From contig NWUY0300020910.1 of assembly GCA_004151065.3 (NCBI GenBank), positions 2,677 through 28,103 on the forward strand: 25,427 nt of DNA, in the 5' to 3' direction. The position numbers and the translations under genes are program-made. The DNA is from Larix sibirica (Eukaryota; Streptophyta; Pinopsida; Pinales; Pinaceae). The notes beneath the pieces were generated by a model that saw nothing but the letters and a program-made list of their open reading frames with translations, was not told the DNA's origin and did not search any database. Of the stretch, positions 8,581 through 19,401 are shown one piece after another; the first letter of the stretch is position 1; every line of letters begins with the position of its first letter.

Positions 8581-9638
8581 TGCTAAATAAGCCCTAAACC
8601 ATATAACTTGAATTAATTACTTCATGATAAAAAAATAAAGTTATATGTTTAATTGTGTTCTCTCTATCTTAACTTTAACCTTACCTAATTGTTATTGCTC
8701 AACTCCAAAGTAATCGACATATCCATTAGTTCAAATGGTTTTTTAATTGTACCACTGACATTATTGCAATCATTTGTCACTAACATTATTATGGCGCTCC
8801 TATATTGATGACTTCTCTCTTATGGCATGTATACGGCTTAGCTGTATTTTCTCTTCCCTATTGGTGCAGTGTAGGACTTGCAGACTAGTAATACATCAGG
8901 GCTAATTCAAAGGTATATGAGGTTTTGACAACATGTCAATGGATATGAAGATTCATAATGTACTTTTTTGTAACCTTAGAAGCTCACCATTTATGGCTCT
9001 GTATTGAGTAAAGCTACCTCAGTAGTTGTCCAATTTAACAACTCATCTTTCAGTTGGAGATCCTTCACTTTTTAAGGGGCTAACATGTACATCTATATGC
9101 TACAAAATCATTTGATGATAAGTTCTCCTTGTAAATTCCATCAGTTAGACATGATCAACTACAATTTCAGTCATCATGGTTTCCATTCTTCACGTTTGCA
9201 AATCCTTTAGGATGTAATCACTAGGGCAATCTATTTCCTACTTGATTCAATATTCCACTAATGCTAGTACTGCCTCATAAGGATCAATGCCATTATTGAC
9301 TAATAATATTAATCTAATATGTTTTGTATATTTATATTNGCTGAATTGTAGGACAGACAAATGCTAGCATGGAAACACCTCGCCATCCATATATTTAGGA
9401 GCATTGGCATTGTAACCATTTATGGTTGAGACTGTATAATGTAATTTATTATTTTATATACCAGTTGTAAAAGCATAATCGTGTAATAGATCTTATGCTA
9501 CAATTTGCGAGAACGAACTTGAGAAGGTTGTTACTCGAGTATTGTATAAAGCAACTGAGCCCTCTTAGGTTTAGGAGTTGAGCAGGCAAAGAGCTTAGAC
9601 AAATTGTTGCTGTGACTTATTGTATAACTCTCTTTTTT
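8581..9638. other. Non-coding stretch with one N (9339)
   Basis: No coding motif, LTR pair or RNA gene recognised on either strand. Composition is moderately AT-rich. The single N at 9339 may mark another contig join, as at 1063, but no duplicated or missing segment could be shown around it. Confidence 0.4.
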
Positions 9639-9660
9639 ATAATAATAATAATAATAATTA
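9639..9660. repeat. (AAT)n microsatellite
   Basis: About seven ATA/AAT units in a row. It follows a T run and sits in non-coding DNA. Confidence 0.9.
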
Positions 9661-10088
9661 TGTTCCTGCAGATCATTTGAGTGTTTTAACGTGAGCTGTT
9701 CTGCATCCCTAGTTAGAGAAGGAAGGGTCTCTTTCGCTAATCAGGAGTTGCCATTTCATTTATTTTTATAGGTAGATTTATCATAGTTTATTCTTAATTC
9801 TTGTAAGTTATTTTGACAATTTACTTATAATTTATGGTAGCTATTACTTAGTGGTTTGTATTCGCGTTGTTAGTTGATAACTGTTATTTCAGAGTGGTTA
9901 CTATTAGTTGTTGTTGCTTTCATAGATCGAAATATTAGTTCCATCATATGGTTGGATTTCCTTGTATTAGATAGTTTCCTTATTTTTATATTATAGTAGG
10001 TGCATTCTCTTAAAAATCTTTATGAGGTAGTGGTTGATTGAAAGCGTTGTTACTAGTTGTTACATAGATTGATCAAGCAAGGATTTGA
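9661..10088. other. Non-coding stretch
   Basis: T-rich non-coding sequence leading into the minisatellite. It could be the 5' untranslated region of the element whose ORF starts at 10618, but no 5' LTR or primer binding site was found. Confidence 0.35.
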
Positions 10089-10310
10089 GTGATTTCCTTT
10101 ACAAGCAGTGAGTTGTGTGATTTCCTTTACAAGCAATGATTTGTGTGATTTGATTACCTTTACAAGCAATGAATTGTGTGATTTCCTTTACAAGAAGTGA
10201 TTTGTGTGATTTGATTTCCTTTACAAGCAATGAGTTGCGTGATTTCCTTTAAAAGCAGTGAGTTGTATGATTTCATTTATGAGCAAAGAATGGTGTGATT
10301 TCTTTCATAG
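10089..10310. repeat. Minisatellite with alternating 28- and 33-bp units
   Basis: Seven units and a partial eighth, core gtgatttcctttacaagcaa. Unit starts are 10089, 10117, 10145, 10178, 10206, 10239 and 10267. The third and fifth units carry an extra five bases (a second tgatt), giving a 28-33-28-33 alternation in the middle. The array ends in diverged copies, as is usual for arrays that grow from the centre. It lies 300 bases before the broken ORF at 10618 and may belong to that element's leader. Confidence 0.9.
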
Positions 10311-10617
10311 TAGAGGTTGCCTGTGTGATTCCTTTCCTTGCAGAGTGATGTGAGTTATGATTGATTCCCCTTTCAAGTAAGATTGCAATTGATTTTGGTG
10401 TTGATTTTATGAATGTGTTTCTTGCAAAGAAGAGTGGATGGATTACGTTCTTGATTGCATACTGCACGATCATCATAGGTTCAACATTATAGAGGAAATT
10501 GTGGCATGCATAGATTTTGCGCATAACCTTGAAACAAAAATACATTCCTGGATTGATAATTAATGTAAGTGCTAATTAGTTTTCCTAGAAAGACAGTTAA
10601 AATCCCCAACACCTACA

Positions 10618-13505
10618 ATGACTAATCCCCTGGAGCTAGTCGAGGAGTTCACGGGAATGCTGACTGGAAATAACATAAAAGGATTGATTATCAACAAAGT
10701 CACATATCTAGTGACAAAATGGATGAACATGATAATTTACCTATGCCTCACTAGTTCATGTTAGCCATCTGCCTTCAAGCCAGAGATGTTATAGGCAGTT
10801 AATCAAGTCACATATGAAGGGGAACTGTTCAAGGTTGACCATGTCGCCAACATCATGAAAATAAATTGTGAAAAGTGCCAAGAAACTGAGCAGGCAATCT
10901 GGTTTCCATCATTTCTCATCTATATTGTGGTGACAAAGATTCCTCCAGTCGGAGAGGTAGCATTCACTAACATGCAACTTCCATAAATGAATAATTACAA
11001 AATTTTTACCCTAAAAGGTGGACCAGCTAGGTCAACAAGGCCCAAAACATTACTTGAAAATTGTTTTCTGGTGGTTAAGACCAAATGCGACAAATGGAGA
11101 GTTCCAGAGTCGGTACGACACAGATTACCAATGACTATACCCATTCAACTTGAACTGGACTACACCAAGGTGTGGTATATGTAGGGATGGGGAAAAGAAC
11201 CCCATGAATTAGATCATTATCCAATGGTCAACGCACTATTTTCCAACATGGCACATGAGTCCAACACAATTACCCCCATCCCAACTTTTCCAAGAGCATC
11301 CAAAATAATCTACTTTTTCTTCTCATAGATGGTGAGATTGAAGATCAATATGATACTTCATTATATATCACAACATTTGTTCTAGAAGACACAACCCTGA
11401 AACAACAACAAGCCATTGTTCCGACCTCAAGTTGAGGAAAATAACCAATCAATGAGTCCTCTAGTTAGTCGACTGAGGATGGTTTGGACTCTATAATACA
11501 AGAAAGAGTCGACCAAACTTTGACAAGCTCCAGTTGAAAGAAAATATCAACCAAGTTTTTGAGCAGGTGTTATATTACCATCAGAATACCAAGGGGAAGT
11601 CAACTCGACATTAATCCAGAAAAAAGGAAACTAATTATAACCTCTCTAGAAAGGGAAGAGATGGTCGACACACAAGAAAAATCCAAAACTATCATAATCA
11701 AATCCGTGTAGACCAAAGTTACAATAGAACAACAGATCGAGAAAACCTTCTTGCAACAATAGGAGATGCCACCATCCAAAAAGGTAAAGGCAACTCCACT
11801 TCCTTCCTTGTATTTACACACGAATCCTAGAACCAAAAACCAACTAGAACAACATATATATATTTTTTGAGAAAACCTCGCAACCCTCACTGACCACGCT
11901 TGGAGAAAAAGCACCTCCTTTTGTAACATCCCCATTAGTAGCTCCCACCATCAACCCACAAATTTCCCAAATTTCCCAGATACTCACAAACTTACCATTC
12001 ACATCCCTTGAGTCGCTCTCCATAGTATTCCCTCAACTACACAAAATACCTTGGTCTTCCAACATACTCATCATTAAAGCAACTGTCTATGTTATTGCCA
12101 CCACAAGCTTCAAGACCCTGTGGAACAAAAAATTCCACTCCACCGTCGCCCATTTGATTGGCTATCATACCAGCTACCATAAAATCAACACTCACAGTTC
12201 CTATTGACTTGATCCCGTTGATCCCGTTATCAATATATTCAGTCTTTCCTTCGACCATCTTGTCGTCTATTACATCACCCATTATGTTGACCATCCCAAC
12301 GACTACAACATCCATTGTTTCGACAACCATCCCACCGACCGTCACATTGATCACTCTCTCAACCATCACATCGAGCCTCTTGGCCACCACTCCTTTGACC
12401 ACTTCAAGAACACTTCTGAAAACTATCACACCATCAGGTCCATCGACCACCGTACCGATAGCTACCCCGAATCCATCTATCTCAGTAGCACAACAAACAC
12501 CTTCGACCAGCGGAGCAGGTCAGCCACAGACATAAAAGAAGACGTACACGGGAAAGAAAAAGAAGACCAAATCGGACTCTGCACTTACATTACCAATGCA
12601 ATGGACATCAGGAATTACAACGACCACTAGTTTGTTTTCACCAGCAAAGGCTTCTGATGAAAAACTAGAGGAGTTCTTCAAATTAATCAACAAAAAACAC
12701 AAGAAGTGGTGAAATGATGCCACCAAGAAAATGAAATATTTGAAGAAAATAGAGGAATATGTGTGGAAACACTGCAAAGCAGAAGCAGAGAAGTTGATTG
12801 GTCTGCTAGTAGGCCCACAATCAGACCATCACATCGATCGTCTTCAGATCCTGGTTGGTACAATACTTGGCCATTTTTAACAAATCGTCGACCACCACCA
12901 ACAATAATATGACTATGAAACAAGTCTTATGATGGCAGACTAATACAAAATTTTCTTAGAGCGATACAAGAAGCTACAGGTGTATGAAGCCCTCGCAACA
13001 AAGTCCACTTTGGTATTGAATAATTGGTATACATACTATGGCCAAGTTTTCCGTGAATTTGCATAGGACCCAGACTTCCATTATAGACCTGTGTACAACA
13101 AAGAATACAATAGATCCTAAAGCCACCAAAATTTTGGACAAATAGATTGGCATGGAACAACAGGGAATCATTGAACTACAAAAACATCAGAATCAATAGT
13201 TGAAAGAGGCAAAATCAACACAAGGAGAAGCTAGCCGACTAGCTAAATGAATATACCTGCTGATGCGCTTTGCAGAATTCCTACACTAGACCACTGGCCC
13301 TGAACTAAAAAGATTGAGGAACATACCTATGCCAGTAAAACTCCTTCGGCTATCAGAGTTAACCAAATTCAGCAAAAACATATATACTATGTTAGTTGAC
13401 TGGGAAGAATTATAACAATTTTTTCCTGTATGCACCCCTACCATCATAGAAGAATGCATTGAAGGCATTCCACCTGGAGCAACATCCACTTCTCAGCAAC
13501 CATAA
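10618..13505 (+). pseudogene. Long broken ORF of an LTR element, unrecognised coiled-coil protein family (copy 1)
   Basis: Start ATG at 10618 (MTNPLELVEEFTGML). Coding-like sequence runs about 960 codons in frame 1 to about 11900, frame 2 to about 13100 and frame 3 to the stop at 13503, with scattered stops mostly where Gln codons would fit. N-terminal globular part: KPEML..AVN (10777), FPSFLIYIV, HRLPMTIPIQLELDYTKV (11119-11170). Then a Ser/Thr/Pro/Ile-rich segment, uninterrupted for 125 codons at 12158-12532, and a basic cluster (KKTYTGKKKK). Next comes a Lys/Glu-rich, probably helical region (KKMKYLKKIEEYVWKH), and a tail ending GIPPGATSTSQQP. No protease, RT, integrase or zinc knuckle was seen. 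A purine-rich tract and LTR follow within 80 bases. It looks homologous to the minus-strand ORF at 14843-18185. Gag-like, env-like or other roles are all open. Confidence 0.6.
12158..12535 (+). other. Ser/Thr/Pro/Ile-rich low-complexity segment within the broken ORF
   Basis: This part of the ORF stays open for 125 codons although its surroundings are broken. It is almost free of charged residues and is dominated by Thr, Ser, Ile and Pro (for example TIPTTTTSIVSTTIPPTVT). Repeated accatc/accac-type codons suggest growth by slippage. It probably forms a disordered linker between the N-terminal globular part and the helical part. The minus-strand ORF over the same bases is a shadow. Confidence 0.6.
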
Positions 13506-13570
13506 CCCATAAAATTTTGTAATTTTGTAGTTTCACATCTCTCTGCTATCTTCGGGATGGATAAGATTTT

Positions 13571-13584
13571 TTGGGTGGGGGATA
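13571..13584 (+). other. Candidate polypurine tract
   Basis: The G-rich run ttgggtggggga lies directly before the tgttga start of the probable LTR, which is where second-strand priming of an LTR element occurs. Being G-rich and next to a TG start supports the LTR boundary at 13585. Confidence 0.55.
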
Positions 13585-13750
13585 TGTTGAAGGAGCCCAG
13601 TTGACAAGTCGACTAGGTCCTCTCAACCAACCACCCACTTGGTCGAACCAGTTCAATCGGCAAGTCGATTAAGCCGATTGTCGAGCAATTACACATTTGT
13701 AATTGTATGTATACTTCACACACACGCACACATGTTGGCGAGTCATGAAG

Positions 13751-13804
13751 AGATTAGCATTGTATTCCATTGTAAGGAGATTAGCATTGTATTCCATTGT
13801 AAGG
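13751..13804. repeat. Perfect 27-bp tandem repeat, two copies, inside the LTR
   Basis: 13751-13777 and 13778-13804 are identical (agattagcattgtattccat plus tgtaagg). Short duplications in the U3 region of plant LTRs often carry promoter elements; here no factor site is claimed. Confidence 0.95.
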
Positions 13805-13814
13805 TAGGATGTTG

Positions 13815-13827
13815 GATATAATATAGG
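13815..13827 (+). promoter_or_regulatory. TATA-like element in the LTR
   Basis: gatataatatag lies about 230 bases into the LTR, just after the 27-bp repeats, a reasonable place for the U3 promoter. It is called by sequence only. Confidence 0.3.
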
Positions 13828-13963
13828 AGGCTTGTTGATGGCATGACCATTACTTTCTTCCTTACTCTCTTTATGCATGTGTGCTCTTGTGTATGATTAT
13901 ATTTTGTGTACACTACTGGGAACCACATGTAATTCCACAAATTACATATGACGACACTCAGCA

Positions 13964-14842
13964 AGGGTATGGAAGATACTAACAGGTAGATAAGATCAAT
14001 GGGTCTATTAGTACCTAAGGCATTCCAAGACTGTTTTTGGAACTGTGCCAGGGCATCGATAACTTACGTTTGTTTTTAAATTGGTCTGCTCAGTTAGTAG
14101 AAAGACAGTAATCAAGAATTTGGGTGACTTGCTTGCATAAAATAACTTGACAGATATGTGTAACAGAATGGACAATGATGGGCATCACTTTGATGCTACA
14201 TAAAATAACATATATGAGCAATGGATGAATTATATAAGGAAAGTTACTGGTGAAAGTAATTCTTTATATCATAAAACATAAAACATACTAAGCAAATAAA
14301 ATTCAGTAGTTATAACACAAATATAATTGCAGAGTGAACATAACCATTTCAGAGATTGCATATGTAATTTCAAGAAACATATTATGAAGACTTCATAACA
14401 CATTGGCAAGAAAGTAAAAAATAACCATAACATTTGAATCAAATAATGGATGAAAGTCTGCCTCCACGGCTAGTATTATACTCTGTGTGCCAATTACATG
14501 AAAGTGAAAGAGATGAAGACGCAAAAGAAAGGATTACAGGCTATAGACATCAAAGCTTAGACATCAAAGCTTTGAATCCCCATTGTTCTCATTACAAAAT
14601 ATAAGAGAGATATTGCACACAGGATTGATTAGACATACTCCTTGAGAAATTACAATTGGCTCAAAAAATAGCCGACCCTGTAATAGAGGTCCTTTACTCT
14701 ATTTACAGCCTTAAGCTTTACAATTAGTTACAACAAAATTTATGTTTTAAAAGTAGACTTATGTTACATGACAGACTGTCAAAACGTCTTTACAAAACAA
14801 CTTGTTCAACTATTTGATGTTGAATGGTCCTTAAACTGCTCA
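13964..14842. other. Non-coding stretch between two convergent ORFs
   Basis: No gene seen. On the minus strand, the part from 14842 down to about 14500 follows the stop of the minus-strand ORF and may be its 3' untranslated or LTR region (it contains cttatattttgtaatgag), but no LTR ends could be set. A 15-bp tandem duplication (agacatcaaagctt) is at 14544-14573. Confidence 0.4.
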
Positions 14843-17800
14843 CTAGCCTCCTTGCTTAGGTGGATGCTGAGGGTGACTAGAAGGAGGCTGTGATGATGAT
14901 GCTCCAACTGTTGCTTGCAAAATTGTTGCCTTTTCCTGATGCCCGAGGGATAGGAATCTTGTGATGTTTTTGCATTCTTTTCCCATACGGGTACTGGAAG
15001 ATTTTCATATCTGTCAAAGCCATGTATAACTCAGTATAATGTTCATAAGAAGGCTTTGGAAGGGCATTGAATACTATTTGCAATTATGTGAGTAGCTCAA
15101 AGTCTTGATGTAATTTTTCAAAGACAATCTTTCCTTCTAGCTCTCCTTGAACATATGCAAAATTAACTTCAGAATTATGAGCAGTAATAAGAAAAAAATT
15201 GTAATGATCCTTTGGATGCAGGTCTCAGTTGCCATCCCAGAGAGGAGGAAGACACTGCTTAATGAGATCGGTGAACATAGACTTTAATGAGCCTACATCA
15301 CGAGACAACTAAATTGCCAACTCCTGCACATTTTGAGCTAGTATTTTCTTATTAATAACTTTGTTTGCTTCAATTACAAATTTGGTTCGGTATCTTATGC
15401 CCAAGTCTTGAAGCTCCTCATATGATTTTTCATTCAGGAGATCAATTCTAGCTTTGGAAGATTCCGGTTTCTTATCCAGATGAATGAGTATGTTCCGTGA
15501 GTCATGACAGGCCATCATAGCCAACTCCCATTCCTCCTGGGAAATAGCGAAATGATTCCATTGATTGGTCAGTTGAATTGATATATGATCCCAAATCAGA
15601 TGTTTAGCTGCTCTTAATAGAGGTTTTCCACTTACTCTTCTAGCCAACCGCTCTATGTCTTTTTTCAGTGTCTCTTTGGACTGTTGTAGTTCAGAAATGG
15701 CGGCATGTTTCTTACTTATCTCTTCACTAAGGATCCACACTTCCTCTCCTGTTTGCTTGAGCTCATCCTTGATTTTATTGATATGGGCGTCTTTAATGCT
15801 TACCTCTGCCATGGTTTTGGCTAGCTGGTCAGTGGGTTCCACTGCAGCTGCGGCCTGTAGTGTTGTGAATTTTGCTAACAGAAGGTCATGATTATGACAC
15901 TTTAATTCCTCAACCTGATTTGTTAGCACCTCAATCTTCTCCTTATATGTCTGGATCTCAATGGTCAAATTGTCTAGTTTTTCCGACTGCTATTAGATCT
16001 GCCATCTATACATGCTCCATCACTAGAAGATTCAATTTCTTCTTCAAGGCTATGATTTCCTTATATTTTGCTTTTAATAAGTCTTTCACAGGAGCTAAAT
16101 CAGAAAGATCCTTCACTAGCTTGGCTATTTGTTGCTCCAACTCACCAACCTTTAACTGCTTTGTGTTTGTGGCTAACTTTTCATTTTCTAGCAAGTGTTC
16201 CAACCTATTGACTTAACCCTTCAATCTGTTAGTACTCATCGTATATTTTAAAACAATCGTATACACTCCTTCTCTAGTTTGTCAATGCAACACTATTTTG
16301 TCCTTGGGATGAAAAGCGTCCAAATTGAGAGTTACCTAGGTAGTCTTATAATTGGAAGGTACCTTCTTAACTCCATGAACGAGAGGCTCTAAAATAGCGA
16401 TTTTAAGAGTCCCTTGCCTCAAATCCAAAGCTAACAGCAACCTCACCTGTTTCCCGATGACAAGCTTCTTTTTTGGGAAGAGAGCCCTTTCTAAATCAAT
16501 GTTGTCATCTTTAATTTGAGCATAAACACCGAAAAATTCTAGCCTTAACTGGGGAGGTATTAGTGCTGGTTAATTATTCTTGTCGTGAAGAAGGTCGTTG
16601 TTCTTGTGGTCAGACGACTGATGGGAAGTTCTCAAGTATGATTGGAGTCGAGGAGCTAGGAGTTGGCCTATGATGCATAACCATTTCAGATTGCTGCTTA
16701 GACTTTGATTTCTTGGATTGTGACCCCAAACTTCTAGATTATCCCAATTTAGTGTCTGAAGTAATTTCTGTTAATGATCTCTTACCCAATGCATTCATCT
16801 TGTGAGGAGTGGGGATCACATGGGATATTTTCTGAGAGCTTGGAAATAACACCTTCTTTTCGTCATCCCAACTTTCTAGGTTGGAAATCCTGTCAAGCCC
16901 TTGATGTGCTTCAAGTTTATCTTCTTCCAACCTTATTGACCTTCTTTTTTCAGATATGATCCCCTTAGGGTCATATTTCCAACTGAAACTTGTAGGAAGG
17001 TTCATATTAGCCATCATCTCTTCAATCATGGATTTGTCTTCTCTGGATCTCACAACCTATGGGCCTGCCTCCTGTGGCACTCTGAAAGTTCTAGTGATAT
17101 TATGCTTCACAAAATGTAATGCATCGCAATTAAACCTCCGACGAATGTACTCCAGAGAAAACATTCTAGGAGTTAAGAAGGCGGGTAGCCGATAAGGTGC
17201 CAACTTGGACCCATAAACATGAATTTCGGTATGATTTTCATATAAAAACCAGTCACCTACTAGGGCTTCAGGATTGAGTTGCAGCAGGTTCTTGCATGTT
17301 GGGAAGACCTGGGAGGAGGAACATCAAACAACAAGGTATAGTCTTTTGACATAACAATGTTGGAAAACTCTAAGAATCCCTCATTCGATGGCCGGGCTAT
17401 AGATTTTTTAAGATATGTCTAATCGAATAAGTCTTTATTATGATAGAGAATCATATACATAAGACAGGTCTGATACCTAAAGAATTTCATGGAGGCAAAG
17501 TTATTCAAGTGATCATGCATAATTTCTGCTATGAAGGAGACAAAATATAACTTAATTGAGGACTCTTGACAGGACAGATTGATCATTAACAGAATAACCA
17601 AGACTGTTTCATAAACAATAAGATCATAATTGTAAACTAGGACCTAACACGCGATGGAAATATCTACTTGGGATTGCTCCGAGAACAATTCTAGCTTGTA
17701 AGGTGATGGCATAGATGACGACTCAGCCCCGGGTGGTAGGAGAGATATAAGAAACATATCCATGCTTTCAACGAATAATTCTTTGAGCTTGGCATTGAGG

Positions 17801-18185
17801 GATTCTTCAACGAAATTTACGCGTGTTAGATCCTCCTCGATATCCATCATTTCTTGAAGAAAATCTTTATTAATTGGATAGATGACTAAGCCGAGCTTAG
17901 AGATAACTGCGTGATTTTCTGGAGTGTATAATTCAACACACCACTGTACTAGTTCAGGAAACAACCCTGTTGTAGGTAGTATAACCCTCGCCAAACCATA
18001 GATCCACAGGTTCAAAAAATCATTTCCACCTTTAACATGATCCTTAGATTCTCTTGAAACCTGGTGCATATTAGCTATGGATAAAACTGGTCTTAGATGT
18101 CGAAATGACTGTCTAACAGATTGTCTTCTCGGCTAGAAGGAGTACTGGTAGGTGGAGATGACACTGACTTAGTGGCACAAGCCAT
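14843..18185 (-). pseudogene. Long broken ORF, unrecognised coiled-coil protein family (copy 2)
   Basis: Likely start ATG at 18185 (MACATKSVSSPPTSTPSS), then a frame change into VSRESKDHVKGGNDFLNLW (about 18060), TPENHAVISKLG and INKDFLQEMMDI (17925-17839), FFRYQTCLMYMILY (about 17480), a piece with YRLPAFLTPRMFSLEYIRR (about 17200-17140), REDKSMIEEMMANMNL, then a basic/acidic linker. Two coiled-coil blocks follow: 16203-16006 (LEQQIAKLVKDLSDL) and 15968-15309, open for 219 codons (IKDELKQTGEEVWILSEEIS). It continues past 15309 and probably ends near GASSSQPPSSHPQHPP at 14843. No RT, integrase, protease or CCHC motif. It matches the plus-strand ORF at 10618-13505 in order and in two short blocks. 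It lies downstream of a gypsy pol on the same strand. It may be an extra ORF of that lineage or a separate element; function unknown. Confidence 0.6.
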
Positions 18186-19401
18186 GGTAGTAATCTCGAG
18201 TTCTTATGGTGGTTAAAAGATTCTGTAGGGATAGAACAATGCACATGAAAGGGTCGATATGCAAAAGCTCTTAATAGGGATTGCAAAATAACGCTTGAAG
18301 ATTTTGAAAACAAGCTTTTATAGCGACATAATTCAAATTGCACATTCAATATGGGGAACATGTGTCAGCTATTGGTTGGTCATCCCAATAGAGGTGCAAG
18401 GTCATTTATTAGCGTAAGACATTACAAGTAAAAATGACGGTGGTCAGGACCATTAGGCCAATACATGGTGGGTACACTTCTATGAGCTGTAGAGAAGGAG
18501 AGCGGTTTCAGGGAAAAGCAAAGGTGGAATGCCAAAACTAGTTTTTAGGCCCTGAAGCGTTCTCATACATACACATGTCTTAGCGGTTTTGGGTTCAGGA
18601 TCTGAAGTTCAGATGAACATTCATGCATATTTGAGATCTTGAAGCCTCCTCTTTGCCTCAACCATCGAACATGGCCCACGATCTCTTGGATCCACACTGA
18701 TGGAACTTCTTTGGGGTAGAGGAGTTGGTCCCCGCCTTGTCACATCAACCTTGCACTTTTCAGACTGCAGTATACTGGTGCCATCTCAATAAAGTGGTTT
18801 TCAGGTCAGAAGAAGGTGGTATACCGTATATCCAAACCACTTTTGAGACCCTCAAGCACTCCCAACTGACACGTGGATAAGCAGTTTTAGGTTCATGCCC
18901 CTCAAGTCAAATTAACGCCTATGTAACTTTAAATTCCTGAACATATATCCACCATTGGTCTTCCCTTGATCAAATACATGCAGTCCATGTCTAAATTGTC
19001 AAGTAGCTGCTTGAATCACTGTGATATTCGTGATGAACTCTTGGATGTACTATCAGGATATCCATCTTGCTTCTGTGGCGACCATCAAAGACCCTGATCA
19101 TGATGATATGTTCATTTGGATTACCACTAGAATTGGATCGCGGCTTGTATTCACATCATATTGGTTCATAAATCTCTGTTTTGGCTTAGAAAACTACATG
19201 AGCCTCGCTTGATTTTATTCTGATGCGGGTTTTTGTAGCAACATTGGATTTAACGGGGACACATTTTTTTCTTTGGAAGAGGGCGAGAACTGTAGATTAG
19301 TGCCNTGAAAAACTTACAATAAAAGGGAACTTTTAAGAAGGGAAAATGTAAGAAAAATGAAAAACTATTTTATATAGTTGTATAACTGTTCAGAAAATGA
19401 G
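18186..19401. other. Non-coding spacer between gypsy integrase and the coiled-coil ORF
   Basis: About 1.2 kb with no coding motif on either strand, holding the tandem repeat listed separately and one N at 19305. A 3' untranslated region of the gypsy element, or the leader of the minus-strand ORF, would both fit. No LTR was recognised in it. Confidence 0.45.
18501..18960. repeat. Diverged tandem repeat, period about 292 bp, two copies
   Basis: Segments 18501-18668 and 18793-18960 align from ag.ggttt.cagg through ccaaa, ccct.aagc, cttagcggtttt/ataagcagtttt, ggttca, and on to accat(c/t)g. Identity is moderate with indels. The offset is 292 at the start and 290 at the end. Tat-lineage gypsy elements are known for tandem repeats downstream of pol, so the location is suggestive. 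Confidence 0.55.

Larger units (their letters stand above)
13585..13963 (+). mobile_element. Probable 3' LTR (about 379 bp)
   Basis: Begins TGTTGAAGGAGC right after the purine tract and is taken to end at TCAGCA (13958-13963), giving TG...CA ends with a 6-bp imperfect inverted repeat. An alternative end is at 13984 (CTAACA). Inside are a tcgac-rich U3-like part, a 27-bp tandem repeat and a TATA-like element. No second copy was found upstream, so the 5' LTR is lost, unrecognisable, or this is the end of a truncated element. Confidence 0.6.

Noticed and set aside
9400-9680. LTR-like end before the (AAT)n tract
   Set aside because: It has a T-rich, poly(A)-signal-like look but no TG...CA boundaries, no second copy and no similarity to the LTR at 13585.
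10089-10310. CRISPR-like array
   Set aside because: Units are contiguous with no unique spacers, and the genome is of plant type. It is a minisatellite.
11600-11935. Minus-strand ORF of 111 codons with hydrophobic Phe/Cys/Ile-rich stretches
   Set aside because: It lies antisense to the unnamed plus-strand ORF and has no start context, signal or family motif; regarded as chance.
12037-12450. Minus-strand ORF of 137 codons rich in Val, Gly and Met
   Set aside because: It is the complement of the Thr/Ser-rich segment of the plus-strand ORF. Biased codons on one strand leave few stops on the other.
14801-14825. Short inverted repeat ttcaac...gttgaa as a terminator or LTR end
   Set aside because: Six-base arms with an eight-base loop are expected often by chance in a window of this size, and no matching feature supports it.
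15655-16216. Plus-strand ORFs of 78 and 114 codons
   Set aside because: They are antisense to the coiled-coil ORF; their Leu/Ser/Phe-rich composition is what reversed Lys/Glu-rich helices give.
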